Below the pieces are notes generated by a model, which searched no databases, was not told the origin of the DNA, and was given only the letters and a program-made list of their open reading frames with translations. The position numbers and the translations under genes were made by a program. From Sediminibacterium sp. (lineage in GTDB: Bacteria; Bacteroidota; Bacteroidia; Chitinophagales; Chitinophagaceae), in the NCBI GenBank assembly GCA_017537025.1, contig JAFWCB010000008.1:248001-312000 (forward strand): DNA of 64,000 bases, written 5' to 3'. Positions 19,270 to 28,084 of the stretch are shown piece after piece. Position 1 is the first letter of the stretch. Each line of letters starts with the position of its first letter.

Positions 19270-20469
19270 ATGGCTTCTAAAAAATTAGTACTGGGGTTTA
19301 GTGGTGGTTTAGATACTACTTATTGTGCCTTGTATTTATCACAAGAAAAAGGATTTGAAGTGCATAGTGTGATTGTGAATACTGGGGGATTTTCTACCGA
19401 TGAGCTGGATAAAATTGAAAAGCATGCCTATGCATTAGGAGTTACCTCACATACAACAGTTGATGCAGTTAACTCATACTATAATCGTATTATTAAATAT
19501 CTCATATTCGGGAATGTATTGAAGAATAATACTTACCCCTTAAGTGTAAGTGCGGAAAGATTAAGTCAAGCTGTACATATTGCAGAACACGCAAAAAAAC
19601 TAGAGGCTGTTGCGGTTGCACATGGCAGTACCGGTGCCGGAAATGATCAGGTAAGGTTCGATATGATCTTCAACATTATGATTCCCGGAGTTGAGATCAT
19701 CACACCTATCAGAGATTTGAAACTAAGTAGGGAAGAAGAAATAACCTACTTGAAGGAGAAAGGAGTTGTCATGAATTTTGAGAAAGCGGCATATTCTATT
19801 AATAAAGGGCTTTGGGGTACAAGTGTTGGAGGTAAAGAAACATTATATTCAAAAGGATTATTACCGGAAGAAGCTTGGCCAACGCAAGTAACAAAATCCG
19901 GAACAGAAGAATTAATAGTTCATTTTGATAAAGGAGAAATTACAGGGGTTAATAACCAGCATTTTGATAACCCGGTAAAAGCCATTCAGTATATTCAGTC
20001 AATAGCCGGCCCTTTTGGAATCGGAAGAGATATTCATGTGGGTGATACAATCATAGGGATCAAAGGAAGAGTTGGATTTGAAGCGGCAGCACCCATGGTC
20101 ATTTTAAAAGCACATCATGCTTTGGAAAAACATGTGCTTACTAAATGGCAGTTAAGTTGGAAGGATCAGCTTTCCCAGTTTTATGGTAACTGGCTACATG
20201 AAGGGCAAATACTTGATCCGGTAATGCGCGATATTGAAGCCTTTTTAATTCAATCGCAAGAGCAAGTAACAGGATCCGTATTTATTCAGTTAATGCCTTA
20301 TCGCTTTCAAATTATTGGTATTGAATCTGCGAATGATTTGATGAGTAGCAAGTTTGGTAAATATGGAGAAATGAATAGCGGGTGGACAGGAGAAGATGTT
20401 CGTGGGTTCTCTAAAATTTTTGGTAACCAAACAGCAATTTATCACAATATTAAATCTACCGGGCAATGA
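19270..20469 (+). CDS. argG: Argininosuccinate synthase
   Basis: 399 residues. The ATP pyrophosphatase loop FSGGLDTT (10-17) and AHGSTGAGNDQVRFD (about 118-132) are diagnostic. It condenses citrulline with aspartate using ATP. Bacteroidetes enzymes are a divergent ASS branch, which explains differences from the enterobacterial type. Its last four bases (ATGA) overlap the start of argC, giving tight coupling. Confidence 0.94.
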   Translation: MASKKLVLGFSGGLDTTYCALYLSQEKGFEVHSVIVNTGGFSTDELDKIEKHAYALGVTSHTTVDAVNSYYNRIIKYLIFGNVLKNNTYPLSVSAERLSQAVHIAEHAKKLEAVAVAHGSTGAGNDQVRFDMIFNIMIPGVEIITPIRDLKLSREEEITYLKEKGVVMNFEKAAYSINKGLWGTSVGGKETLYSKGLLPEEAWPTQVTKSGTEELIVHFDKGEITGVNNQHFDNPVKAIQYIQSIAGPFGIGRDIHVGDTIIGIKGRVGFEAAAPMVILKAHHALEKHVLTKWQLSWKDQLSQFYGNWLHEGQILDPVMRDIEAFLIQSQEQVTGSVFIQLMPYRFQIIGIESANDLMSSKFGKYGEMNSGWTGEDVRGFSKIFGNQTAIYHNIKSTGQ

Positions 20470-21422
20470 TAAAAGTAGGTATTGTAGGTGGGGCAGGATA
20501 TACGGGAGGCGAATTAATTCGTTTATTAATTCATCATCCGAAGGTAAATCTTGTATTTGTTCAAAGCAGCAGCAATGCGGGAAATCCGCTTCATCAAGTT
20601 CATAAAGATTTATTCGGGGAAACTGATATCACATTTACTGCTTCATTAGATTTGGATGTTGATGTGATCTTTCTTTGTGTTGGGCATGGGAATGCTTTGC
20701 AATTTTTAAATAATAATCGGATCCCTGATCATATAAAAATTATTGACTTATCTCAGGATTTTAGGCTACAACAAAAATCGGTTTTTGGAAATCGTTCTTT
20801 TGTATACGGCTTACCTGAATTAAATAGAGATAAAATAGCCAACGCATCGAATATTGCCAATCCCGGATGCTTTGCTACGGCTATTCAGCTTGGGTTACTG
20901 CCATTAGCAAAAGAAAGCTTATTAAGTGATGTATATACCACGGGTATTACAGGATCCACTGGGGCGGGCCAATCGCTAAACCCAACTAGTCATTTTAGTT
21001 GGAGAGCTAATAATATTCAAGCTTATAAAACACTTAACCACCAGCATATTGCAGAGATTTCAGAATCTGTGAATGCCCAAGGTATTCATTTTGTGCCCTG
21101 GCGTGGCGACTTTACTAGAGGTATTTACGTTAGTTCCACATTCGATTGTACCCTTTCACAAGAAGCGTTATATGATTTATATCAAAATTTTTATAACGAT
21201 GCTGTATTTACACATGTTTCAGACACTATGATTGACTTAAAACAAGTAGTCAATACAAACAAATGCTTAATCCATATAGAGAAGGTGGGTAATAAGGCTG
21301 TAATACATAGCTGTATCGATAATTTACTCAAAGGGGCAAGTGGACAGGCATTACAGAATATGAATATTATGTTTGGTATAGAAGAAGGTGTAGGGCTGAA
21401 GCTGAAAGGGGTAGGGTTTTAG
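20466..21422 (+). CDS. argC: N-acyl-gamma-glutamyl-phosphate reductase
   Basis: 318 residues. NADP-binding GGAGYTGGEL (8-17) and the catalytic Cys135 in ANPGCFATA identify ArgC, which reduces the acyl-glutamyl phosphate to the semialdehyde. It overlaps argG by four bases. The last residues (EEGVGLKLKGVGF) are encoded by the first units of a 7-bp-period tract that continues past the stop, so the original C-terminus may have been replaced. Confidence 0.94.
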   Translation: MIKVGIVGGAGYTGGELIRLLIHHPKVNLVFVQSSSNAGNPLHQVHKDLFGETDITFTASLDLDVDVIFLCVGHGNALQFLNNNRIPDHIKIIDLSQDFRLQQKSVFGNRSFVYGLPELNRDKIANASNIANPGCFATAIQLGLLPLAKESLLSDVYTTGITGSTGAGQSLNPTSHFSWRANNIQAYKTLNHQHIAEISESVNAQGIHFVPWRGDFTRGIYVSSTFDCTLSQEALYDLYQNFYNDAVFTHVSDTMIDLKQVVNTNKCLIHIEKVGNKAVIHSCIDNLLKGASGQALQNMNIMFGIEEGVGLKLKGVGF

Positions 21423-21463
21423 GAGGGATTAGGTAAAAGCTGAAAGCCGAAAGGTGTGAGGGT
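21387..21463 (+). repeat. Heptamer-period tract running from the 3' end of argC into the intergenic region
   Basis: Eleven consecutive 7-base units can be laid out (for example GGCTGAA, GCTGAAA, AAAGCTG, AAAGCCG, AAAGGTG). AAGGTGTGAGGGTATA at 21451-21466 is an imperfect inverted copy of 21907-21923 on the other side of the four-helix-bundle gene. Confidence 0.65.
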
Positions 21464-21539
21464 ATAAATGCCGTGATTTGATTTTTAATTATAGTATTTA
21501 TACCTAATTATTTAAGTCTAGTATTGTTAGGTTTATGGA

Positions 21540-21905
21540 ATGAGAGATTATAAAACCTTAACTGTTTGGAGAAAAAGCCATGAGCAATATTTATTTATTA
21601 AAAAAAATATTTTAAATATGTTACCAGTAGAAGAGAAATATGATTTAAGAGCTCAATTATCGAGAGCTTCATTATCAATTCCTCTAAATATAGTAGAAGG
21701 TGCGGGACGTTTCTCGGAAAAAGAATTTGCTCATTTCCTTAATGTTTCACTAGGTTCAACTAATGAAGTTGATTACTGCTGTTTTGCAGCTTATGAATTA
21801 AACTATATTTCAAAAGAGCTATATATTTCAACTAATAAGATTTTAAATGAAATTAGAGCAATGCTTATTGTATTTATTAAATTTTTAAGAAATAAAATAT
21901 CCTAA
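21540..21905 (+). CDS. Four-helix-bundle protein (S23 / 23S rRNA intervening-sequence family)
   Basis: 121 residues, all helical. The start DYKTLTVWRKSHEQYLFI and the block YDLRAQLSRASLSIPLNIVEGAGRFSEKEFAHFLNVSLGS are the family signature. Relatives are encoded in insertions within 23S rRNA genes, and Avd of diversity-generating retroelements shares the fold. Here it sits between argC and argD, where it has no metabolic place. Both sides carry 7-bp-period tracts in opposite orientation; the stop codon lies in the right-hand tract. No reverse transcriptase or variable repeat is present. The gene and flanks look like an inserted cassette (inference). Confidence 0.88.
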   Translation: MRDYKTLTVWRKSHEQYLFIKKNILNMLPVEEKYDLRAQLSRASLSIPLNIVEGAGRFSEKEFAHFLNVSLGSTNEVDYCCFAAYELNYISKELYISTNKILNEIRAMLIVFIKFLRNKIS

Positions 21906-21947
21906 TCCTATACCTTACACCTTACACCTTAAACCTTATACCTTAGA
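21901..21947 (+). repeat. Heptamer-period tract (CCTTACA class) between S23-type gene and argD
   Basis: Five perfect-period 7-base units at 21913-21947 (CCTTACA twice, then CCTTAAA, CCTTATA, CCTTAGA), preceded by two 6-base relatives. The last base is the A of the argD ATG. The 11-mer CCTTACACCTT recurs inside argF' at 23602-23612. Confidence 0.8.
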
Positions 21948-23092
21948 TGAAACTATTCGACGTATATCCCTTAAATAATATTACGATTACAAAAGCACTT
22001 GGTTCTTATGTATGGGATAATAATGGTATTCAATACCTAGATATGTACGGTGGGCATGCCGTTATTAGCATCGGACATACTCACCCACATTGGGTTACAA
22101 GTATAGAAAAGCAATTGGAACAAATAGCTTTCTATTCGAATTCTATTATCATTCCCCTGCAACAACAACTAGCCGATAAACTAGCATTGCTTAGTGGTAA
22201 AACTGATTATCAATTATTTCTCTGTAATAGTGGGGCAGAAGCTAATGAAAATGCGCTTAAACTAGCTTCATTTCATACAGGCAGAAAAAAAATCGTTGCT
22301 TTTACTAAGTCTTTTCATGGAAGAACATCTTTAGCTGTTGCAGCAACCGACAATCCTTCTATTGTAGCGCCGGTTAATGAAACAGATAATATTATTTTTC
22401 TTCCATTTAATGATGAGCAAGCATTACAATCGCTATTTGATACAATTGGTAATGAAATTGCTGCAGTAATTGTAGAAGGTATTCAGGGTGTGGGAGGTAT
22501 TAATATGGCAACAGATAGTTTTCTGCAACTCATTCGCCAATTAACTACAAAATTTGGAGCTGTTTATATTGCTGATAGTGTGCAGTGTGGCTATGGAAGA
22601 AGCGGTCAGTTTTTTGCACACGACTGGGCAGGTGTTAATGCAGATATTTATTCTATGGCAAAAGGAATGGGTAATGGCTTCCCTATCGGCGGTATACTTA
22701 TCGCACCCCATATCCAACCTAAGCATGGCATGCTCGGAACAACTTTTGGTGGTAATCATTTGGCATGTGCTGCTGCATTAGCCGTGCTGGAAGTAATGGA
22801 GAATGAGAACTTAATTAGCATGGCCAAACAAAGAGGTATGTATTTAATGAATCAATTAAAATCAATTGATGGTATAGAAAATATCAGAGGGAAGGGATTG
22901 ATGATTGGTTTTGATGTTCCTGATTCTTTGAAAGGGCTAAAAAGAAAATTATTAGAAGAATATTTTGTATTTACCGGAGAGGCGAAACCCAATGTAATCA
23001 GGCTCTTACCTTCTTTGGCAATTTCCAGAAAACAAGTAGATGAATTTCTGGAAGCATTGAAGGAAGCCATACAATCAATAAAGGAAAATTAA
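21947..23092 (+). CDS. argD: Acylornithine aminotransferase (class III PLP enzyme)
   Basis: 381 residues. The substrate-side motif CNSGAEANENALKLA (about 97-111), DSVQCGYGRSG, and the PLP Lys239 in SMAKGMGNG identify a class III omega-transaminase; the operon fixes the role as ArgD. It converts acyl-glutamate semialdehyde to acylornithine using glutamate. The ATG abuts a heptamer tract, so no upstream initiation signal is left between it and the S23-type gene. The next gene follows after five bases. Confidence 0.92.
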   Translation: MKLFDVYPLNNITITKALGSYVWDNNGIQYLDMYGGHAVISIGHTHPHWVTSIEKQLEQIAFYSNSIIIPLQQQLADKLALLSGKTDYQLFLCNSGAEANENALKLASFHTGRKKIVAFTKSFHGRTSLAVAATDNPSIVAPVNETDNIIFLPFNDEQALQSLFDTIGNEIAAVIVEGIQGVGGINMATDSFLQLIRQLTTKFGAVYIADSVQCGYGRSGQFFAHDWAGVNADIYSMAKGMGNGFPIGGILIAPHIQPKHGMLGTTFGGNHLACAAALAVLEVMENENLISMAKQRGMYLMNQLKSIDGIENIRGKGLMIGFDVPDSLKGLKRKLLEEYFVFTGEAKPNVIRLLPSLAISRKQVDEFLEALKEAIQSIKEN

Positions 23093-23097
23093 ACAAC

Positions 23098-24069
23098 ATG
23101 AAGCAGTTCATTTCTGTAAACGATGTGCCCGATATCAATCGGCTTGCTGCTAAAGCGCTACAATATAAAAAACAGCCTTTAGCGGATAAGCTATTAGGGA
23201 GCGGTAAAAGAATTGGATTACTTTTTTTAAATCCTAGTTTAAGAACCAGATTAAGTACCCAGGTTGCAGCTGCTAATTTGGGTATGGAAGCGATAGTTTT
23301 TAATGTTGACAAGGAGGGTTGGGCATTGGAATTTGAAGAAGGGGCCATTATGAGTGGTAACACTGTTGAACATATCAAAGATGCCGCCCCTATTTTAGGT
23401 TCTTACTTTGATGTGCTTGCTATACGTACGTTTCCTTCTTTAAAAAATAAAGAGGAAGACTATAGCGAGATGTATATACAACAGTTTATTAAATATGCCC
23501 GTGTACCAGTAATTAGCTTGGAAAGCGCTACATTACACCCACTCCAGTCGTTAACAGATATTATCACCATCAAAGAAAGACTAGATTCTTTACACCCTAA
23601 ACCTTACACCTTTAAGCCTAAAATTGTTCTCACCTGGGCCCCTCATATCAAGCCTTTACCACAATGTGTGGCCAATAGTTTCGCACAGTGGATCAATAAA
23701 TGGGGAGAAGCCGATTTTGTAATTACACACCCTATCGACTACGAATTAGATGAGCAATTTACCCGTGGTGCTACTATTACGCATAATCAAGATGAAGCAC
23801 TAGCAGGTGCCGATATTGTATATGTAAAGAATTGGAGCACATTTACCGACTACGGAAAACTGTATGAAAACGATCCGGCATGGATGCTCACTCATGAAAA
23901 ATTATCGACTACCAATAATGCCGGAGTAATGCACTGTTTACCTGTAAGAAGAAATGTGGAGTTAAGTGATGAAGTATTGGACGGTAACCATAGTCTAGTA
24001 ACTGAGCAAGCCAGTAATAGAGTATGGGCAGCCCAAGCAGTTTTAAGCGAGATTATAAATGCTAAATAG
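23098..24069 (+). CDS. argF': N-succinyl/N-acetyl-ornithine carbamoyltransferase
   Basis: 323 residues. FLNPSLRTRLSTQ (43-55) replaces the STRTR carbamoyl-phosphate loop of ordinary ornithine transcarbamylase, as in the acyl-ornithine family. MHCLPVRRNVELSD is the family's C-terminal loop. At the position that sets specificity (Pro90 in the Bacteroides fragilis succinyl enzyme, Glu92 in the Xanthomonas acetyl enzyme) this protein appears to have Val90 (NTVEH). Published swaps of Glu to Ser, Pro, Val or Ala favour succinylornithine, so a succinyl route is likely (inference). Bases about 23588-23622 are a 7-bp-period tract read in frame as part of SLHPKPYTFKP, probably a surface insertion before the strand KIVLTWAPH. 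Confidence 0.92.
   Translation: MKQFISVNDVPDINRLAAKALQYKKQPLADKLLGSGKRIGLLFLNPSLRTRLSTQVAAANLGMEAIVFNVDKEGWALEFEEGAIMSGNTVEHIKDAAPILGSYFDVLAIRTFPSLKNKEEDYSEMYIQQFIKYARVPVISLESATLHPLQSLTDIITIKERLDSLHPKPYTFKPKIVLTWAPHIKPLPQCVANSFAQWINKWGEADFVITHPIDYELDEQFTRGATITHNQDEALAGADIVYVKNWSTFTDYGKLYENDPAWMLTHEKLSTTNNAGVMHCLPVRRNVELSDEVLDGNHSLVTEQASNRVWAAQAVLSEIINAK
23588..23622 (+). repeat. Heptamer-period tract inside argF' coding sequence
   Basis: Five units (CTTTACA, CCCTAAA, CCTTACA, CCTTTAA, GCCTAAA) within the reading frame. It shares the CCTTACA motif and an 11-base identity with the intergenic tract before argD, 1.7 kb upstream in the same operon. Confidence 0.7.
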
Positions 24070-24074
24070 ATGGT

Positions 24075-24875
24075 ATGCAAGAATTAATAGTTATTAAAAT
24101 TGGTGGAAATATAATTGATGATGAAAATTCATTACTATCATTTTTAGTAACACTTGCACAATTACAACAAAGTTCCAAGCAGAAATTTATCCTTGTTCAT
24201 GGCGGCGGAAAACTGGCCACAAAAATGGCTACTGATATGGGTGTTGAGCAACAAATGATTGATGGGAGAAGAATAACCGATGCAGAAACCTTGAAAATAG
24301 TTACCATGGTGTATGCCGGGTTTATTAATAAAAATATTGTAGCCCAGTTACAAGCAAATGGAACTAATGCGATTGGGTTCACCGGAGCCGACGGGAATCT
24401 TATTAAAGCACATAAAAGAATACATCCAACAATAGATTACGGTTTTGTTGGAGATATTGATGCTGTTAATGAGGATGCCATTATACATTTACTTCATCAA
24501 TTCGATATCTTAGTAGTCGCACCTATAACACATGATGGACTGGGACTATTATTGAACACGAACGCAGATACTATTGCACAAACTATTGCTACCTCACTTG
24601 CTAAAAAAAGGATCGTTAATTTGATATATTCATTCGAAAAGGAAGGAGTATTGTTAGATATTAATAAAGAAGATTCTGTAATACCAGTATTGAATAAAAC
24701 ATATTATGCTACGCTCAGGTCGCAAGGAGCTATATTTGCCGGTATGCTGCCTAAATTAGATAATGCTTTTAATGCCATCGATAAAGGCGTAAAACAAGTT
24801 ATAATTGGTAAGGCTGAAAAATTAACTCAATTGATTGCAGGTGAAGCAGGTACAAGTATTGTATATGAGTCATAA
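24075..24875 (+). CDS. argB: Acetylglutamate kinase
   Basis: 266 residues. KIGGNIID (8-15) and VHGGGK supply the phosphate-binding loops of the amino-acid kinase fold; DGRRITDAETLKIVTMVYAG and GFTGADGNLIKAHKR are ArgB blocks. It phosphorylates acyl-glutamate. It starts five bases after argF' and overlaps argE by 11 bases. The N-terminal helix associated with arginine-inhibited hexameric forms is absent, so feedback inhibition cannot be assumed. Confidence 0.93.
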   Translation: MQELIVIKIGGNIIDDENSLLSFLVTLAQLQQSSKQKFILVHGGGKLATKMATDMGVEQQMIDGRRITDAETLKIVTMVYAGFINKNIVAQLQANGTNAIGFTGADGNLIKAHKRIHPTIDYGFVGDIDAVNEDAIIHLLHQFDILVVAPITHDGLGLLLNTNADTIAQTIATSLAKKRIVNLIYSFEKEGVLLDINKEDSVIPVLNKTYYATLRSQGAIFAGMLPKLDNAFNAIDKGVKQVIIGKAEKLTQLIAGEAGTSIVYES

Positions 24876-25932
24876 ACAAGAATTATATCAACCAGCTATT
24901 TCTTTATTACAGCAATTGATTGCTACTCCGTCTTTTAGTAAAGAAGAGGATAAAACTGCTGATATTATTACTATTTATTTAGAAAAATCAGGTGTAAAAA
25001 CAAGCCGATATTTAAATAATATATGGGCTGTCAATAAATATTTTAATGCTTCTAAACCTACTATTTTATTAAACTCTCATCATGATACCGTTAAACCTAA
25101 TAAGGGATATACACGAGATCCATTTGAGCCAGAGATAGTTGATAATAAACTATTCGGATTAGGTAGTAATGATGCAGGAGGTTGTTTGGTATCACTGATA
25201 GCTTGTTTTTTATATTATTACGAGGAAAAAAACTTAAAATATAATCTAATACTAGCTGCCACAGCAGAAGAAGAGATATCAGGGAAAAATGGCGTAGAAG
25301 TTTTATTACCTGTTTTACCACCGATCGATTTTGCAATTGTGGGCGAGCCAACACTCTTGAATTTAGCTATAGCAGAAAGAGGATTATTAGTAATTGATGC
25401 GGTGGTAAAGGGAAGGGCTGGCCATGCTGCACGTAATGAAGGGGATAATGCCATCTATAAAGCTATTCAAGACATTCAATGGATTCAGCAATATCAATTT
25501 GATAAGGTTAGTGATTTTTTAGGTTCTGTAAAAATTACCGTTACTTCATTTCATACAGATAATAAGCAACATAATGTGGTTCCTGCTTCAGCAGAATATC
25601 TCTTGGATATTAGAGTGAATGAGTTATATACTTTCGAAGAAGTTATAACCATTCTTCAACATTCTTTGCAGGCTACTTTAACACCAAGAAGTACTCGATT
25701 GAAAAGTACTTCCATTCCATTAGAACACCCTATTGTTCAATCAGGTATTGCTCTTGGTAAAACCTGTTATGGTAGCCCTACCACAAGTGATAAAGCATTA
25801 ATGCCTTTTCCCGCTTTGAAAATAGGTCCTGGAGATAGTGCACGGAGTCATACTGCCGATGAATTTATCTTTATAGAAGAAATTGAACAAGGGATTGATA
25901 CTTATATTAATTTGCTTAAACCATTAATATGA
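24865..25932 (+). CDS. argE: M20-family acylornithine deacylase
   Basis: 355 residues from the ATG at 24865, inside the argB tail (11-base overlap); an upstream TTG-like extension has no homology. The M20 metal site shows SHHDTVKPN (H73, D74), GSNDAGG, and the TAEEEISG glutamates; the dimerisation domain begins at GRAGHAA. In the cluster it removes the acyl group from acylcitrulline or acylornithine. After an acyl-ornithine transcarbamylase the true substrate should be acylcitrulline. It overlaps argH by ATGA. Confidence 0.88.
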   Translation: MSHKQELYQPAISLLQQLIATPSFSKEEDKTADIITIYLEKSGVKTSRYLNNIWAVNKYFNASKPTILLNSHHDTVKPNKGYTRDPFEPEIVDNKLFGLGSNDAGGCLVSLIACFLYYYEEKNLKYNLILAATAEEEISGKNGVEVLLPVLPPIDFAIVGEPTLLNLAIAERGLLVIDAVVKGRAGHAARNEGDNAIYKAIQDIQWIQQYQFDKVSDFLGSVKITVTSFHTDNKQHNVVPASAEYLLDIRVNELYTFEEVITILQHSLQATLTPRSTRLKSTSIPLEHPIVQSGIALGKTCYGSPTTSDKALMPFPALKIGPGDSARSHTADEFIFIEEIEQGIDTYINLLKPLI

Positions 25933-27263
25933 AACTCTGGTCAAAATCAGGAACTGCAACTGCATCAGTCGTAGAATCATTTACGGTAGGAAAAGATAAA
26001 GATTTTGATGCTATGTTAGCTCCATTCGATGTACTAGGCTCTATTGCACATGCAAAGATGTTAGGTCATGTAGGGTTGTTAACTGATGCAGAATCAGCGC
26101 AATTAATTAATGCTTTAAAAAATATTTATATAGAAGTGAATGCAACAGATTTTGTAATACCATCATCTGTTGAAGATATTCATTCATATGTTGAGTTATT
26201 ATTAACACAGCGAATTGGAGAAGCGGGGAAAAAAATTCATAGTGCCCGCAGTCGTAATGATCAAGTATTAGTTGATATAAAACTTTTCTTAAGAAATGAA
26301 ATCAGAGAATTGGTTTCTGCTATTCAACCTTTTTTTGAATTATTACAAACGCAAAGTGAAACCTACAAAAATCATTTATTACCCGGGTATACACATTTGC
26401 AGTTGGCTATGCCATCCTCATTCGGGTTATGGTTCGGCGCTTATGCTGAAAGTTTAACTGATGATATGATTCAAGTGCAAGGAGCCTATCAGGTAGTTAA
26501 TAAAAATCCACTTGGATCTGCGGCCGGTTATGGATCCTCTTTTCCTATCAATAGAACACAAACAACGGAGTTGCTTGGTTTCGAATCCCTACATTATAAT
26601 GTGGTATATGCACAAATGAGCAGAGGTAAAACAGAAAGAGTAGTTGCGGCTGCCCTTGCCAGTGTGGCAGATACCTTATCAAGATTGAGTATGGATATTT
26701 GTTTGTATCTGAATCAGAATTTTAATTTTATATCTTTTCCGGCTCATCTTACTACCGGATCCAGTATTATGCCACATAAAAAAAACCCGGATGTATTCGA
26801 ATTGATTAGAGGCTATTGTAATAGACTCAAAGCATTGCCTAACGAAATAATGTTGATGACCACCAATTTACCATCTGGATACCAACGCGATTTGCAATTA
26901 CTAAAAGAGCATATCTTCCCTGCATTTACTGAAATAAAGAAATGTATTGAAATGGCAGGCTTAATGTTGTCTAATATTCAAATTCAAAAGGATATTGTTG
27001 AGGACGAAAAATATCGATATATGTTTAGTGTTGAAGAAGTTAATAAGCTCGTATTACAAGGAATCCCTTTTAGGGATGCCTATAAGCAAATCGGAGACGC
27101 TATCGAAAAAGGAAATTTTACGTATAGTACAACTATTCATCACAGTCATGAGGGTAGTATGGGAAATCTTTGTAATGAAGATATTGCCAAACAAATGCAA
27201 AAAATAATAGCTTCTTTTAATTTTGAAAAAACAGAAGCTCATTTAGCAGCACTTTTAACTTAA
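25929..27263 (+). CDS. argH: Argininosuccinate lyase
   Basis: 444 residues. The fumarase-superfamily signature GSSIMPHKKNPD (about residues 277-288), with the catalytic Ser loop, and HSARSRNDQV are clear. It cleaves argininosuccinate to arginine and fumarate, the last step. It overlaps argE by four bases and closes the cluster, 21 bases before the FKBP gene. Confidence 0.95.
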   Translation: MKLWSKSGTATASVVESFTVGKDKDFDAMLAPFDVLGSIAHAKMLGHVGLLTDAESAQLINALKNIYIEVNATDFVIPSSVEDIHSYVELLLTQRIGEAGKKIHSARSRNDQVLVDIKLFLRNEIRELVSAIQPFFELLQTQSETYKNHLLPGYTHLQLAMPSSFGLWFGAYAESLTDDMIQVQGAYQVVNKNPLGSAAGYGSSFPINRTQTTELLGFESLHYNVVYAQMSRGKTERVVAAALASVADTLSRLSMDICLYLNQNFNFISFPAHLTTGSSIMPHKKNPDVFELIRGYCNRLKALPNEIMLMTTNLPSGYQRDLQLLKEHIFPAFTEIKKCIEMAGLMLSNIQIQKDIVEDEKYRYMFSVEEVNKLVLQGIPFRDAYKQIGDAIEKGNFTYSTTIHHSHEGSMGNLCNEDIAKQMQKIIASFNFEKTEAHLAALLT

Positions 27264-27284
27264 TTTGCAAAAAAGAAATCAGCA

Positions 27285-28004
27285 ATGAAAAAGATATGGT
27301 TTGTTATGTTTAACGTATTAGTAGTTATGGCTATGAATGCGCAAGTTAAACCGGCTACTAAAGCAGTTGTAAAGCCGGGAATAAAGAATACCGCACCAAG
27401 TGTAGCATTTAAAACATTAGCAGACAGTGCCAGCTACGCGCTGGGATTGCGTATAGCACAAAGCTTTAAATCACAAGGCCTGGATCCCATTAATATGAAT
27501 ATCTTACAGAAGGGAATGCAGGATGCTTTACAATCAAAAAAACCAATCATTGCAGAAGACGCTTTAGATAGATGTATCGGAAGCTATCAAATGGAAATAC
27601 AATCGGCAAAAGCTGCAACAGCTAAAAAAGCAGGTCGATTATTCTTAGAAACAAATGCTAAAAGATCTGGTGTAATCACTTTACCTAGTGGCCTTCAGTA
27701 CGAAATATTAAAAGCTGGTGGAAATAGCCCTAAACCAACTTTGAGTAATAAAGTAAAATGTCACTACCACGGTACCCTAACAAATGGAGAGGTTTTTGAT
27801 AGCTCTGTAGAAAGAGGTGAACCAATTACTTTCTCACTAGCGCAGGTAATTCAGGGTTGGCAAGAAGCGCTACAACTTATGACGATTGGAAGCAAGTGGA
27901 AACTATATGTACCCTCAGACTTAGCCTATGGTGATAGAAGTAATGGAAAAATTCCCGGTGGATCGGTATTGATTTTTGAAGTTGAGCTATTGGGTATTGA
28001 ATAG
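27285..28004 (+). CDS. Exported FKBP-type peptidyl-prolyl isomerase
   Basis: 239 residues with signal peptide MKKIWFVMFNVLVVMAMNAQ. An N-terminal helical dimerisation region (SASYALGLRIAQSFKSQGLDPINMNILQKGMQDAL) precedes a complete FKBP domain (from about 130: LPSGLQYEIL, YHGTLTNGEVFDSS, VIQGWQEALQLM, PSDLAYGDR). This is the Mip/FkpA architecture, a periplasmic folding chaperone. It follows argH by 21 bases and could be read through from the arg operon, though its function is unrelated. Confidence 0.92.
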   Translation: MKKIWFVMFNVLVVMAMNAQVKPATKAVVKPGIKNTAPSVAFKTLADSASYALGLRIAQSFKSQGLDPINMNILQKGMQDALQSKKPIIAEDALDRCIGSYQMEIQSAKAATAKKAGRLFLETNAKRSGVITLPSGLQYEILKAGGNSPKPTLSNKVKCHYHGTLTNGEVFDSSVERGEPITFSLAQVIQGWQEALQLMTIGSKWKLYVPSDLAYGDRSNGKIPGGSVLIFEVELLGIE

Positions 28005-28017
28005 TTTAACGTTGATT

Positions 28018-28034
28018 AACTTTTGAGAAAAGTT
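28018..28034 (+). terminator. Weak hairpin after the FKBP gene
   Basis: AACTTTT, loop GAG, AAAAGTT form a seven-pair stem 14 bases after the FKBP stop. There is no clean T run directly after it, so terminator function is uncertain. Confidence 0.3.
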
Positions 28035-28063
28035 GTTTAACCGCCTTCTATAGATATCCCGGT

Positions 28064-28071
28064 TAGTTTTG
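28064..28071 (+). promoter_or_regulatory. -7 box for the second beta-barrel gene
   Basis: TAGTTTTG matches TAnnTTTG and lies 13 bases before the ATG at 28085. Confidence 0.45.
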
Positions 28072-28084
28072 TATAAAATTTTTT

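Noticed and set aside
21540-21905. The four-helix-bundle gene as Avd of a diversity-generating retroelement
   Set aside because: No reverse transcriptase, template repeat or variable C-type lectin gene is near; the neighbours are arginine enzymes.
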